Shown here: one piece after another, positions 1 to 9,178 of the stretch
Numbering within the stretch: position 1 is the first letter of the stretch
Layout of the letters: each line of letters opens with the position of its first letter
Origin: Planctomycetes bacterium syqfu
GTDB taxonomy: Bacteria; Planctomycetota; Phycisphaerae; Phycisphaerales; Phycisphaeraceae
Reading direction: 5' to 3'
Assembly: GCA_020974905.1 (NCBI GenBank)
Contig: CP087563.1
Location: 1,488,001-1,552,000 of the forward strand
DNA length: 64,000 nt
Program-made: the position numbers and the translations under genes
Notes under the pieces: generated by a model
Told to the model about the DNA's origin: nothing
Databases searched by the model: none
What the model saw: only the letters and a program-made list of their open reading frames with translations

Positions 1-14
1 ACCCTCTGCCGCCG

Positions 15-2246
15 GTGGAGGAAGTGGACCCGTTATTGGAAGGCTTGACGGCACCGCAGGTTGAAGCGGTGACGCACGTGGATGGGCCGATGCTGGTGCT
101 TGCCGGTGCAGGCTCAGGCAAGACGCGCACCATCACCCGCCGGATCGCGTACCTGGTCCAGCGGTGTGACATTGCACCATGGAACGTGCTTGCCATCACC
201 TTCACCAACAAGGCTGCAGGCGAGATGCGTGAACGTGTCGGCCAACTGCTCACTGAGCGACAAGCCAACGCGGTGATGATTGGTACGTTCCACAGTCTAT
301 GCAGCCGGATACTCCGCAAGTATGCAACGACGTTAAATCTCTCGCCGTCCTTTACGATTTACGACACGTCCGATCAGACGCGCGCGATGAAACAGGCGTT
401 AAGTGATTTGAATATGAACTCAAACCACTTCCCGCCGGGCAAGATGCTACACACCATCTCCGGTGCAAAAAATGAACTCATCGGCCCCGAAGACTTCGCC
501 AAGTCCGCACATGATTTCTTTTCCAAGAAAGCCGCTGCTGCCTACGAAAAGTACCAGGCAATTCTCACCAAAAATAAGGCCCTGGACTTTGATGATCTGA
601 TTCTCCAGACCGTCAAGCTCATGAAGTTTTTCCCTGCTGCGCTCGACGAACTTCAGGAACGATTCAAGTACATCCTCATCGACGAATACCAGGACACCAA
701 CCACGCGCAGTTCATCCTGGCTCACAGTCTGGCGCACAAGCATGGCAACCTCAATGTCACCGGTGACCCGGACCAATCCATTTACGGCTGGCGTGGCGCG
801 AACATCAAAAACATTCTCGAGTTTGAGCAGTACTATCCCAAAGCCAAGATCGTCAAGCTCGAACAGAACTATCGGTCGACGCAGTTGATCCTTGCTGCTG
901 CCGACCACTTGATTCAGAACAACTCTGAACGCAAACACAAAGCGCTTTGGACGGAGAACGAAAAAGGTGCTCCAATCCATTGCTATGCCTGTTCGGATGA
1001 ACGCCACGAAGCCAAGGTGGTGGTCGATGAATTTGAAAAACTCAAAGTCGAACTGGGCCTGGCATGGAGTGATTTCGCAGTCTTTTACCGCACCAATTCT
1101 CTCTCGCGTGTGATTGAAGACCAGTTGCGTAACCGCGCGATCCCCTACCAGATCGCCCGAGGCACTGCATTCTTTGACCGCAAGGAAATCAAGGATGCCT
1201 GTGCGTATCTGCGAGCTATCGTCAACCCCGATGACGAAGTGAACCTGCTGCGAATCGTGAATATGCCCCCGCGTGGGATCAGTGATGCGACCGTCAAAGC
1301 GTTACAGGTCCACAGCGTGGCATCGCACATCCCCGTCTACGAACTGATGCGACAAGCTGAAGTCGTGGCATCGCTTAACAGTCGCGCGGTCAACAGTGTC
1401 AAAAAGTTCGCAGCGTTGCTCGATCAATGGCGGATGAAGCTCGAACAAGGCACTTGCGATGATTCACTCCGACAATACGTCGAAAACATTCTCCGCGAAT
1501 CCGGTTTGGAAGAGCGATACCGCAATGATAATTCCGACCCCGATGGTGACCGCATTGAAAACCTTGGCGAATTGATCAGCTCGGTTCAACAATTTGAAAA
1601 TGATCAGGTCACCGACTTTGATGCCCAGACCACCGAGGTCTCCGGCTTGTCTCTGATGGAGAAAATGCTTGCTTACCTCGAACAGGTTGCACTCGTCAGC
1701 GATACCGACAGCATTGAGCAGGACGAAGGTTGTGTGACGTTGATGACATTGCACGCTGCCAAAGGATTGGAGTTCCCGGTGGTTGCCATGCTGGGGATGG
1801 AAGACGGGTTACTGCCTCACGAACGATCGCTTCAGGAACGTACGATTGAGGAAGAACGTCGCCTGTGTTTCGTTGGGATCACGCGTGCGATGCGCGTGTT
1901 GCTACTGACCAATGCCCGGTTCCGCACGGTGTTTGGCAAATCGTCTTCCACCATCCCAAGTCGTTTCCTCACCGAGTTACCGCGTGAACTCATGGAAACC
2001 AATAACATCGCAGACCAAGGCGATCGCGTTGGCAGCTTTGGCGGTGGCATCAAATCCGAAAGCGAAGATCCATTCCTTGAAGAATACCCACCGGGTACCA
2101 TGGTCCGCCATCCTCAGTTCGGGTTCGGCAAGGTGATTCAGGTGCGCTCCAGTGGCGCTCACACCCGCGCGACCATCGGCTTTGAACGTGCAGGCGTTAA
2201 AACGTTGATCCTGCAATATGCCCGGTTGGAAGTAGTGGATTTCTGA
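15..2246 (+). CDS. pcrA: UvrD/PcrA-type superfamily 1 DNA helicase, 5' end at window edge
   Basis: ATP-dependent 3'-5' DNA helicase for repair and replication, acting in the cytoplasm. All SF1A motifs are visible: Walker A GAGSGKT at residues 31-37, DEYQDT (motif II) at about 223-228, GDPDQSIYGWRGA (III), QNYRST (IV), TLHAAKGLEF (V) and EERRLCFVGITRA (VI). The C-terminus ends in PPGTMVRHPQFGFGKVIQV, the Tudor-like tail seen in PcrA rather than in Rep, so PcrA is the better name. The GTG at 15 is the first usable start, but the frame stays open to the first base of the window, so the true start may lie upstream; 743 residues is already near full length. A weak hairpin follows the stop. Confidence 0.93.
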   Translation: MEEVDPLLEGLTAPQVEAVTHVDGPMLVLAGAGSGKTRTITRRIAYLVQRCDIAPWNVLAITFTNKAAGEMRERVGQLLTERQANAVMIGTFHSLCSRILRKYATTLNLSPSFTIYDTSDQTRAMKQALSDLNMNSNHFPPGKMLHTISGAKNELIGPEDFAKSAHDFFSKKAAAAYEKYQAILTKNKALDFDDLILQTVKLMKFFPAALDELQERFKYILIDEYQDTNHAQFILAHSLAHKHGNLNVTGDPDQSIYGWRGANIKNILEFEQYYPKAKIVKLEQNYRSTQLILAAADHLIQNNSERKHKALWTENEKGAPIHCYACSDERHEAKVVVDEFEKLKVELGLAWSDFAVFYRTNSLSRVIEDQLRNRAIPYQIARGTAFFDRKEIKDACAYLRAIVNPDDEVNLLRIVNMPPRGISDATVKALQVHSVASHIPVYELMRQAEVVASLNSRAVNSVKKFAALLDQWRMKLEQGTCDDSLRQYVENILRESGLEERYRNDNSDPDGDRIENLGELISSVQQFENDQVTDFDAQTTEVSGLSLMEKMLAYLEQVALVSDTDSIEQDEGCVTLMTLHAAKGLEFPVVAMLGMEDGLLPHERSLQERTIEEERRLCFVGITRAMRVLLLTNARFRTVFGKSSSTIPSRFLTELPRELMETNNIADQGDRVGSFGGGIKSESEDPFLEEYPPGTMVRHPQFGFGKVIQVRSSGAHTRATIGFERAGVKTLILQYARLEVVDF

Positions 2247-2264
2247 CAACCATCTCAATGGCTG

Positions 2265-2290
2265 AACCACAGAGTCACAGAGACGCTGAG
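2265..2290 (+). repeat. Short A/G-rich intergenic repeat (CCACAGAG type)
   Basis: The stretch AACCACAGAGTCACAGAG and the following GACGCTGAG sit between pcrA and trpF. This kind of periodic CCACAGAGnCACAGAG string recurs between genes in many unrelated bacteria (from memory, not checked). In this window it is related in style, not in sequence, to the periodic strings at 24963, 25083, 43205, 55903 and 56566. It is not coding. Confidence 0.45.
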
Positions 2291-2291
2291 C

Positions 2292-2325
2292 CAGAAAAGA
2301 GTTTGTTAAAAACTCTGGTTTTCTG
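2292..2325 (+). terminator. Possible weak terminator hairpin after pcrA
   Basis: CAGAAAA-GAGTTT pairs with AAACTC-(TGG)-TTTTCTG around a short loop, 46 bases after the pcrA stop. The right arm ends in TTTTCTGATTTT, so there is no clean U-run. It could end pcrA transcription or be part of the repeat just upstream. Confidence 0.3.
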
Positions 2326-2381
2326 ATTTTCATGTAAACAAAGTTCCATATTGATTCGTAGTATCCAGCAGGTGGTGATCC

Positions 2382-3029
2382 ATGAAACGAACCCGAATCA
2401 AAATCTGTGGCTTTACGGATGCGAACCCTGCGTTGGCAGCAGTCGAAGCTGGCGCTGATGCGATTGGTCTTAATTTCGTAGGCAAATCGCCGCGTATGGT
2501 CACGGTTGAAAAAGCACAAATCATCCTCAAGGCTTTGCCTGCCTTCGTTCAACCTGTCGCGTTGTTTTGTGATGCATCGACGGAACAGATCATCTCAACC
2601 ACCAGGGAACTGGGTATCCGAACGGTGCAGTTGCATGGCCAGGAACCGTTGAGTTTTGCCAGCTACCTGTCCCCTCTTCGGATCATCAAGGCTTTGCCGT
2701 TTGATGACAAATTTGGTCATGAAGTCGATGTCTGGGCAGAACGCTGTGACAATCTGGCGGGCATCATTGTCGACGCGCCCCCCAAGGACGGCTTGACCGG
2801 TGGGACGGGTGTTGCGATCGACTGGGATAAACTCGCAACCATGAAGCAAAAGCATTGGCCTCCCTTGATACTCGCAGGCGGACTCACGCCGGAGAATGTG
2901 GGTCAGGCGATTGCCAAGGTCAAACCCTATGGTGTGGACGTTGCCAGCGGCGTGGAAGTTGAGCGTGGGGTTAAAGACGAAAATCTGATCAAGCAATTCT
3001 GCGATGCTGTTTACGCTGTCCAAATCTGA
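2382..3029 (+). CDS. trpF: Phosphoribosylanthranilate isomerase
   Basis: Third step of tryptophan synthesis: N-(5-phosphoribosyl)anthranilate to the 1-deoxyribulose form (Amadori rearrangement) on a TIM barrel. The signatures are KICGF with the catalytic Cys at residue 9, ADAIGLNF, VQLHG, IIVDAPP with the general-acid Asp, and the phosphate-binding LAGGLTPENV near the C-terminus. The length of 215 residues is normal for a stand-alone TrpF. ATG at 2382 follows AGGTGGTGATCC. No other trp gene lies beside it, so the pathway is dispersed here. The downstream gene begins 40 bases after the stop. Confidence 0.95.
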   Translation: MKRTRIKICGFTDANPALAAVEAGADAIGLNFVGKSPRMVTVEKAQIILKALPAFVQPVALFCDASTEQIISTTRELGIRTVQLHGQEPLSFASYLSPLRIIKALPFDDKFGHEVDVWAERCDNLAGIIVDAPPKDGLTGGTGVAIDWDKLATMKQKHWPPLILAGGLTPENVGQAIAKVKPYGVDVASGVEVERGVKDENLIKQFCDAVYAVQI

Positions 3030-3069
3030 CAGCGACTTCTTTATCATTCTTGCGTTGGGGGACAATTCA

Positions 3070-3951
3070 ATGGATGCGATCAGTCAGGCAAGGGACGCTG
3101 GCGTAGTGCTCGATGAGCAGAACCGAATTGACGAAGACCTGCCTTGCATTGGATGCGGCTACCTGCTGCGGAGTATGTCGCCCGACGGCGACTGCCCGGA
3201 ATGTGGCAAAGCCGTGGGTCAGACCACCCAAATCCAAAGGCTGCGACGCTACCCCGAAAGCTGGCTTAAGCAGATGCGGTTGGGACTGGGATGCATCCAG
3301 ATCACCTGCATCACGTTTGCAGCAGCGATCCTGCTTTTTGCCATCAATCTCCAGCAAAACATGCGCATGGCGGCGTCGGCGTCATTGACCGTGGTGGACA
3401 TCCTTTTTGTCTGCAGCCTCTTCCCCGGGATGGCAGGTTTCCTGTTACTCACGCAACCCTACCAAACCGACGAATCAAAATTCAGTACTCGGAGGCTGGC
3501 ACGATTCATGACCGCTACAAGCATCATCGCTTTTGTTGCCTGTCTGCTGATCCCCAAGCTGATGGACCATCTGGGTATGTTTGAAACACTGGGCATCATC
3601 ACCACATGGTTTGCAATCGGTGCCTGTGCGATGCTTTGGCATGCGTCATCCATTGCCAGGATGATCCCACATAAACGCATGTCAAATTTCAGTCGTTGGC
3701 TGAGTTTGGCAACCTTGCTGTTTCTGGTCTTATGCGGGATTTACAGCGGGTATCTGTCGACGAGTCTGAATATGACCAAGGCCCCCATCGGCATGCGAAC
3801 ACTGCTTTACAACGTCGGACCGATGATTGGTGCAATCGTGCTGATTGTCATCTGCGGGGTGTATCTGATTCTGCTTAAGTGGTACCGCAATCGCTTTGCT
3901 GAAGCCTTGAATCAGAATCAATCTTCACCAACACCAATGCAGCCAGCGTGA
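3070..3951 (+). CDS. Zinc-ribbon membrane protein of unknown function
   Basis: The product has 293 residues. The cytosolic N-terminus holds one CIGCGYLL...DCPECGKAV zinc ribbon (CX2C...CX2C), followed by about six hydrophobic segments: CIQITCITFAAAILLF, a second around VVDILFVCSLFP, then FMTATSIIAFVACL, TTWFAIGACAML, LATLLFLVLCGIY and GAIVLIVICGVYLIL. The frame runs open from 3004 inside trpF, but ATG 3070 with GGGGGA eight bases upstream is the better start. Short zinc-ribbon plus multi-TM proteins are common in planctomycetes and mostly uncharacterised. It probably follows trpF in one transcript. I cannot assign a substrate or role. Confidence 0.75.
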   Translation: MDAISQARDAGVVLDEQNRIDEDLPCIGCGYLLRSMSPDGDCPECGKAVGQTTQIQRLRRYPESWLKQMRLGLGCIQITCITFAAAILLFAINLQQNMRMAASASLTVVDILFVCSLFPGMAGFLLLTQPYQTDESKFSTRRLARFMTATSIIAFVACLLIPKLMDHLGMFETLGIITTWFAIGACAMLWHASSIARMIPHKRMSNFSRWLSLATLLFLVLCGIYSGYLSTSLNMTKAPIGMRTLLYNVGPMIGAIVLIVICGVYLILLKWYRNRFAEALNQNQSSPTPMQPA

Positions 3952-3994
3952 TGATTGTTTGGATGTTGAACAAGTTAAAGTCGAATCGATAAAA

Positions 3995-4417
3995 CTACTG
4001 GACGACTTTCCCGCCGTAGGCCTGCCACATTTCAATCCCGCCACGGAAGTCGTAGACGTTCTCATATTTCAAAGCCAGCAGTTTTTTGGCTGCTGCCGGG
4101 GAGAGATACTCCGTCCAACCGGTTGCATAGACCACGATGTCCGTCGCTTCTGCCAGGCGTTCATCACCGGGGCGCAGGTCGGGGATGCTGATATTGATCG
4201 CACCAGGGATATGCCCTTGAGCGTAGCGTTCAGCCGATCGCACATCGACGATCACAAGCGTGCGTTTGGGGTCCGCCTTCATTTTCAGAAACTCAGGATA
4301 CTCCAATTGTGATAGATCCTGATCACTGGTTTTGGGTTCGGACTGACAGCCGGTGAGCATGCCAAGGGTGAGTGATAACGAAAACAGACCGACGAGAAAC
4401 ATGGTGCGATAATTCAA
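3995..4417 (-). CDS. Rhodanese-fold lipoprotein lacking the active-site cysteine
   Basis: The N-terminus is a type II signal with lipobox LTGC (FSLSLTLGMLTGC), so the mature protein is probably a lipid-anchored periplasmic or outer-membrane protein. The rest is one rhodanese domain: VDVRSAERYAQGHIPGAINI, then DIVVYATGWTEYLS, and the closing FRGGIEMWQAYGG. Active rhodaneses have Cys right after VVY; here it is Ala, so sulfur transfer is not expected. The start is TTG at 4417 with AGGAGG six bases upstream (4424-4429), better than the ATG at 4453, which lacks a ribosome site. It is convergent with the zinc-ribbon gene. A binding or scaffold role is the likely alternative to catalysis. Confidence 0.8.
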   Translation of the reverse strand: MNYRTMFLVGLFSLSLTLGMLTGCQSEPKTSDQDLSQLEYPEFLKMKADPKRTLVIVDVRSAERYAQGHIPGAINISIPDLRPGDERLAEATDIVVYATGWTEYLSPAAAKKLLALKYENVYDFRGGIEMWQAYGGKVVQ

Positions 4418-4609
4418 GGCGTCCCTCCTGCCAGAGGCAGTTTTACTATCCATTAGAACCTGTAAGTGAACATGTTAGCAGGTTCGACATGGCTTTGTGA
4501 AGTCATCTATGAATCAGGACGATGTAAAGACAGACTTGTCTATGTTGATGGCAATTCGTTGCCAGTTTCTACCCGTCAATCAAAAAGGGGACCCGGGGGA
4601 GAATTTTTT

Positions 4610-4828
4610 GTGCCCAATTCACAAAGCCAACGCCCTGTCGATGCCATGATCGCCCGTCTGTTGTACCAATTGCCCCTGTATCAGGCATGGGATGAAATCC
4701 AGCTACCTGATGATCTCAAAGAAACGCTCGATGCATCCGACCAGCAACGATTGATGTGCATCGTGGCCTACTCGCTCAAACAACTGATGCTTCGCGATGA
4801 AGCCACAGAGCAAAATGACTGCGCATAA
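4610..4828 (+). CDS. Small hypothetical protein
   Basis: The product has 72 residues from GTG 4610, which has GGGGGAG eight bases upstream. The same frame is open from 4466, but that longer form has no ribosome site and a less protein-like N-terminus. The product is helical and charged (RLLYQLPLYQAWDEI, QRLMCIVAYSLKQLM) with no signal or membrane segment. I do not recognise it. It lies divergent from the rhodanese-like lipoprotein. Confidence 0.5.
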   Translation: MPNSQSQRPVDAMIARLLYQLPLYQAWDEIQLPDDLKETLDASDQQRLMCIVAYSLKQLMLRDEATEQNDCA

Positions 4829-4880
4829 ATTCCGCCTTGTTTGTATTTGATCCCAATCATTATCAGACATCCTCTCTGAA

Positions 4881-4905
4881 AGCTGGCTATGTCCAATAAC
4901 CAGCT
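4881..4905 (+). other. Hairpin in leader of the glycan gene block
   Basis: AGCTGG-cTAT-gtcca-ATAa-CCAGCT forms a short stem-loop about 120 bases before the GT9 start. There is no following U-run, so it is not an obvious terminator. The 4829-5022 gap otherwise shows nothing I can name. Confidence 0.35.
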
Positions 4906-5022
4906 ATACACCCGCAAAAAACTTTGAAGAACTTACTCCAGTTTGCCTTAAGCAGGTCCCGGAATATGTCGACCGTATCATCTGTGCGGATTATTCGGAT
5001 TGATCCGCCAAGGGAACCAGAC

Positions 5023-6252
5023 ATGAGTACGCACCCCCTGCCATTTAGCCAAGCCTCAAGCCTTGCCCCGGACTGTCGGCATTACCGTGGTGATAAGCCA
5101 TGCTTTGCCAACCGTCTTTGCGGTGGTTGCGATCACTATGCTCCCTACGATGCTCGCATCTGCATTATCAAACTCGGTGCGTTGGGTGACGTCGTTCGGA
5201 CCCTGTGTATTTTGCCTGAACTGCGCTGCCAGTATCGCAATGCTCAGATCACCTGGATCACCAAGCCCAATGCTGCACGCATGCTGGCGGGACATCCAGA
5301 CATTGATCGCCTGCTGGTGTTTGACGCGATGAACGCAATGACACTGATGCGTGAAGAATTTGATCTGATGATCTGCCTGGACAAGGAAGCTGAACCAGCA
5401 GGTTTGGCAATGAGTATCCAAGCCAAGAAAAAACTGGGCGTCGGACTGAGCAGTCATGGCACGCCGATCCCGCTGAATGACGAAGCGGTAAGTTACTTTG
5501 AACTTGGCTTATCTGACGATCTGAAATTCAACCTGAATACCAAGACCTACCAAGAGCTTGTCTACAGTGCTTTTGGTTGGCAATACAACAAACAACGATA
5601 CACCCTCCCGTTGGACGCTGATGAACGTGCGATGCATGTTTCGCGTCTGAGTGAACGAGGATGGGATCAAGCACGCCCGACATTGGGAATTAATGTTGGC
5701 GCGGGCAAAGTATTTGCTAACAAGATGTGGCCTGCTGGGAAACAGGCTGCATTAATCCAGGAGCTCAAAGCTCTTGAACCTGGCTTACAGGTTCTGCTCC
5801 TGGGTGGTCCGGACGAACGGCCGATCATCGACGAGATTATCAGAAAGCTCGATCTCGCAGGTGCATCAGAAGGCGTGTTCGACGGAGAGACGCATCACAA
5901 GGAACCGGCATTTGTTGCGTTGGTTGACTTGTGCACTGTGCTGCTGAGCGGGGATACCATGGCCATGCATGTTGCCATCGCGTTGGAGAAAGGCGTGGTG
6001 GTTTTGTTTGGTCCGACCTGTCAGCAGGAAATCGCCCTTTATGGGCAGGGAGAAAAACTTGTAGCAGATGTGGCTTGTGGCCCCTGTTACAAGCGGACTT
6101 GTGATCAGGGTGACGTTTGTCTTGACGCTGTCGAGATGGACGATGCCGTGAAAGCGGTCCGACGTGTACTTCAGCAGAGACTTGCAGGCCAAGGCGTGAG
6201 CAAGGCGCGGGAGCTGTCGCTTCCGGTGCTTCGTTATCGCCAGGCCGGCTAA
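5023..6252 (+). CDS. Glycosyltransferase family 9 (heptosyltransferase-like)
   Basis: GT-B transferase of the ADP-heptose:LPS heptosyltransferase family, adding a sugar to a lipid-linked or core glycan at the inner membrane face. Seen: IIKLGALGDVVRTLCILPEL (glycine-rich acceptor loop), ITKPNAARML, INVGAGKVFANKMWP, LLGGPDER, LLSGDTMAMHVAIAL and FGPTCQQEIALYG followed by CGPCYKRTC. An N-terminal Cys cluster (CRHYRGDKPCFANRLCGGC) precedes the domain and may bind metal. ATG 5023 has AAGGGA seven bases upstream, and the frame also runs from TTG 4924. It is first in a four-gene block with an O-ligase-like gene, a radical SAM gene and a GT4 gene. The donor sugar is not deducible. Confidence 0.85.
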   Translation: MSTHPLPFSQASSLAPDCRHYRGDKPCFANRLCGGCDHYAPYDARICIIKLGALGDVVRTLCILPELRCQYRNAQITWITKPNAARMLAGHPDIDRLLVFDAMNAMTLMREEFDLMICLDKEAEPAGLAMSIQAKKKLGVGLSSHGTPIPLNDEAVSYFELGLSDDLKFNLNTKTYQELVYSAFGWQYNKQRYTLPLDADERAMHVSRLSERGWDQARPTLGINVGAGKVFANKMWPAGKQAALIQELKALEPGLQVLLLGGPDERPIIDEIIRKLDLAGASEGVFDGETHHKEPAFVALVDLCTVLLSGDTMAMHVAIALEKGVVVLFGPTCQQEIALYGQGEKLVADVACGPCYKRTCDQGDVCLDAVEMDDAVKAVRRVLQQRLAGQGVSKARELSLPVLRYRQAG

Positions 6253-6303
6253 GCAAGTTTCAAGCTGTCCGTGCGCGTGGAGGTGGAGAAAGGAAGGAAC
6301 TCG

Positions 6304-7734
6304 ATGTTCGAGGAAACGTTTCGCATGAAACACATGCTGTTTCTAGCTTGTGCGACGATCTTGGGAGGCCTGGGCGCGATTTATCATCCGTTCTGGGGCA
6401 TTCTCCTGTACTACACCCTCGCGGTGCTTCGTCCCCAATACTTGTGGGAATGGGCCCTGCCGATGGAGTTGCGTTGGTCGTTGTTTGCCTCGGTGATTGT
6501 GTTCGTGAGTTTGCTGATCAATGCAGGCCGCGGCTTTTTCCGCATGCGCTTTCATCTGATGCCCTGTCTGATTCTTTTCTACTGCCTGTTACTGATGAGC
6601 AGTATGCTCAATGCCTACTTCCCGCAGACCGCCCAGCATTGGGGCATTGAGTATGGCAAGATCATGCTCATGGCCTTGATTGCCAGCCTGATCATCGACC
6701 GCCTTTGGCAGATCCGTGTGATGTACTCGATGATCATGGTGACCATTGGCTATGTGGCCTGGGAAATCAATTATCTGTACCTGGTTGAAAATCGTCTGGA
6801 CATTTATCACCACGGCTATGGTGGTCTGGACAACAACGGTGCAGGCCTGATGCTTGCCATGTGTATCCCGTTTGCCTATGCCTTTGCCATGAACGCCAAG
6901 AACTGGATCTTGAAACTCGGTTGCTGGTTCATCGCCATTCTGATGCTCCATGCAACCATGATGAGTTACTCCCGTGGTGCCATGTTGTCGGTCATCGTGG
7001 GGATTGTCTGGCTTCTGATCAATCACCGTCCGCGTATCCAGGCAGGCGTCATTCTCCTGCTGCTGGTAATGCTTGTGCCTGCTTTGGCGGGTCAGGAAAT
7101 TCGTAATCGGTTCCTGTCGACCGCTGAATATCACGACGACCGCAGTGCCCAATCCCGTTTTGACAGTTGGTCAGCCGGTTGGGAAATTGCTATGGAAAAT
7201 CCGTTTACTGGTCATGGCATTCGTAACTCCAAGTTCTTCATTCAGAACTACGGTGCAGATAAAGTCGGTCGTACGATTCACAGTCAGTACATCCAGATTG
7301 CTGCAGACAGTGGTGTGATTGCGATGCTCACCTATATCGCGATTCTGGGTACCGCTTTCTATAGTCTCCGTAAAAGTCGCAAGCACTGCATGGAGTATGT
7401 AAACAACTTCAAGCCACGCGGACCGGACGATGAACCTGACAATCTGACGCTTCAGACGATCATGCTCAGCCGTGGCTGTGAAGCCTCCCTGCTCATCTTC
7501 GCCTTTGGTGCCATCTTCCTGTCCGTGGAAGTGGTGGAACTGCCCTGGTTATTGATGGTGCTCGCATCGGTGATGCCGCACATCACCCAGCAACATATCG
7601 CACACCTCAGTGGTAGTCACGCTCATGCCTCCGAAGATGCACTGGTCCATGCACACAAGAAGATTCAGAACCTTGATAACCCGCCCATTTCAGGCCCGAT
7701 GCCTGAACTGATTCGAGGACTTATTACGCCATGA
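6304..7734 (+). CDS. O-antigen ligase/polymerase-like membrane protein
   Basis: The product has 476 residues and about ten membrane helices (WGILLYYTLAVLRPQYLW at the N-terminus, VIVGIVWLLI, AGVILLLLVMLVPALAG). The long periplasmic loop carries RFDSWSAGWEIAMENPFTGHGIRNS and TIHSQYIQIAADSGV, as in the Wzy_C/WaaL family. The N-terminal pattern resembles the exosortase-associated O-glycosylation ligase subfamily (inference). Such proteins transfer or polymerise glycans on the outer side of the inner membrane. ATG 6304 has AGGAAGG six bases upstream, preferred over GTG 6271. The last codons overlap the radical SAM gene by ATGA, which points to translational coupling. Confidence 0.82.
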   Translation: MFEETFRMKHMLFLACATILGGLGAIYHPFWGILLYYTLAVLRPQYLWEWALPMELRWSLFASVIVFVSLLINAGRGFFRMRFHLMPCLILFYCLLLMSSMLNAYFPQTAQHWGIEYGKIMLMALIASLIIDRLWQIRVMYSMIMVTIGYVAWEINYLYLVENRLDIYHHGYGGLDNNGAGLMLAMCIPFAYAFAMNAKNWILKLGCWFIAILMLHATMMSYSRGAMLSVIVGIVWLLINHRPRIQAGVILLLLVMLVPALAGQEIRNRFLSTAEYHDDRSAQSRFDSWSAGWEIAMENPFTGHGIRNSKFFIQNYGADKVGRTIHSQYIQIAADSGVIAMLTYIAILGTAFYSLRKSRKHCMEYVNNFKPRGPDDEPDNLTLQTIMLSRGCEASLLIFAFGAIFLSVEVVELPWLLMVLASVMPHITQQHIAHLSGSHAHASEDALVHAHKKIQNLDNPPISGPMPELIRGLITP

Positions 7735-8957
7735 CCACACTCAACGTCAACATCAATGCTCAACTGGCTCGCACCGTCGCTTACACACAAAAGCTCAAGG
7801 ACAAGCCCCGTCGCTTCAAGCCCTTGGCCTGGGTCGCAGCCTCCATCGACTTCGTCGCCCGTGGCACGTTCTACATGTGGCGTAACCGTCGGTACCTGAG
7901 CACTGCCAAGTTGATGAACATGGCGTTGGTCAACCTTCAGTTCCAGTTCAAAACCGAGCATGTCTATGGCATGCCCTACAAACTCAAAATTGAGTCGACC
8001 AATATCTGTAACACCAAATGCCAACTCTGCCCCACCGGGCTGGGCATTCAAGGTCGGCCCAAGGGTTCGATGACTTTTGATCAATACAAAACACTGATCG
8101 ATCAAACCAAGCGCACCCTGCTGAGTTTGGACCTGTCCATGTGGGGTGATCCGCTGATCGTCCCGGATATTTACAAGATGATCCGCTATGCCCATGACCG
8201 TGGCGTGTGGACCTACATCAGTTCCAATCTCCATGCCTTCAAACCCGGTAAAGGTCAGGCCAAGGCATTGGTGGAATCGGGACTCGACCTGTTCACCTGT
8301 TCACTGCATGGCGCGTCGCAGGAAACCTACGAATGTTACCAACCGGGCAAGACGCTTGAGGACTCGATTGAGAAGATCAAGCACATTGTTGCCACCCGCG
8401 ATGCCATGGGTTCAACCACGCCACAAATTCAACTGAACTTCGTGGTCACCAAAAAGAACGAACACGAAAAAGAAGCCTTCCAGCAGTTGGCCGACGAGTT
8501 GGGTTGCAAAGCCGTCTTCTCCACCGCATCACTGAACATTCGCTTCCAGGACAAGGATCAGAAGCTTCAGCCATTAGGCTTAGCCCCCGATCTGCTGGAA
8601 AAGAAAATCAAGGATCACATCGAAGAATGGATTCCTGAGGATAGCAATTACACCTTGCCTCAGTACCGCGACATCGTCGAAGACAAACCGGTGAAAAGCG
8701 AAGACTACAACGGCAAGAAACCCATGAACTGTGACTGGCCCTGGCGGATGAGCGTCATCAACTGGGACGGTGAAGTCTCCACCTGCTGTGGCAGCTTCGA
8801 ACAGGCTGATGACATGGGCAATGTGTTTGAACATGGATTCAAAAAAATCTGGAACGGCGAAAAATATCGCAATGCTCGTCGGAGCTTCAAACACAAACTC
8901 ACGGATGAACAAAGTAAAGACAATCCCTGTGCCAACTGCCCGGGATTCATGCTTTGA
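7731..8957 (+). CDS. Radical SAM protein with SPASM-type C-terminus
   Basis: Cytoplasmic radical S-adenosylmethionine enzyme. The cluster motif CNTKCQLC (CX3CX2C) lies in KIESTNICNTKCQLCPTG near residue 90, followed by the usual LSMWGDPL and SSNLH strands. The C-terminus has a second set of cysteines (CDWPW, STCCGSF, NPCANCPGF), as in SPASM auxiliary-cluster domains, with the common GNVFEHGFKKIWNG segment. The ATG overlaps the stop of the O-ligase-like gene. Genes of this type sit in glycan clusters of planctomycetes, where the substrate is unknown; sugar or peptide modification are both possible. The stretch 8958-9178 after it has no gene, only an AGGGAATAG-type direct duplication. Confidence 0.85.
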   Translation: MTTLNVNINAQLARTVAYTQKLKDKPRRFKPLAWVAASIDFVARGTFYMWRNRRYLSTAKLMNMALVNLQFQFKTEHVYGMPYKLKIESTNICNTKCQLCPTGLGIQGRPKGSMTFDQYKTLIDQTKRTLLSLDLSMWGDPLIVPDIYKMIRYAHDRGVWTYISSNLHAFKPGKGQAKALVESGLDLFTCSLHGASQETYECYQPGKTLEDSIEKIKHIVATRDAMGSTTPQIQLNFVVTKKNEHEKEAFQQLADELGCKAVFSTASLNIRFQDKDQKLQPLGLAPDLLEKKIKDHIEEWIPEDSNYTLPQYRDIVEDKPVKSEDYNGKKPMNCDWPWRMSVINWDGEVSTCCGSFEQADDMGNVFEHGFKKIWNGEKYRNARRSFKHKLTDEQSKDNPCANCPGFML

Positions 8958-9178
8958 AATACCAAGGGAATAGTGATTAGGGAATAGAGTTAAGACACAG
9001 AAAACAGAAAAACATACGGACGAAAAGACTAGTCCCTGAAAATAAAAAACGGGTCCGGCAACCTGAAGTGACTATCAAACCCCGCGCCACGATGGCGGTC
9101 ATGGGGAAAGCTCAAGAAACCAGCCCATCGCTCAATCGTGAGCATGGGTCTGGTTTTTCAAGAACCGGAGCCTCGACA

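Noticed and set aside
447-1007. Long minus-strand frame inside the helicase gene
   Set aside because: It lies fully antisense to conserved PcrA motifs, and its translation has no recognisable protein character.
2595-3065. Minus-strand frame opposite trpF
   Set aside because: Shadow of a well-supported gene on the other strand.
3004-3069. N-terminal extension of the zinc-ribbon membrane protein overlapping trpF
   Set aside because: The extension lies within the trpF end and has no ribosome site, while ATG 3070 has one.
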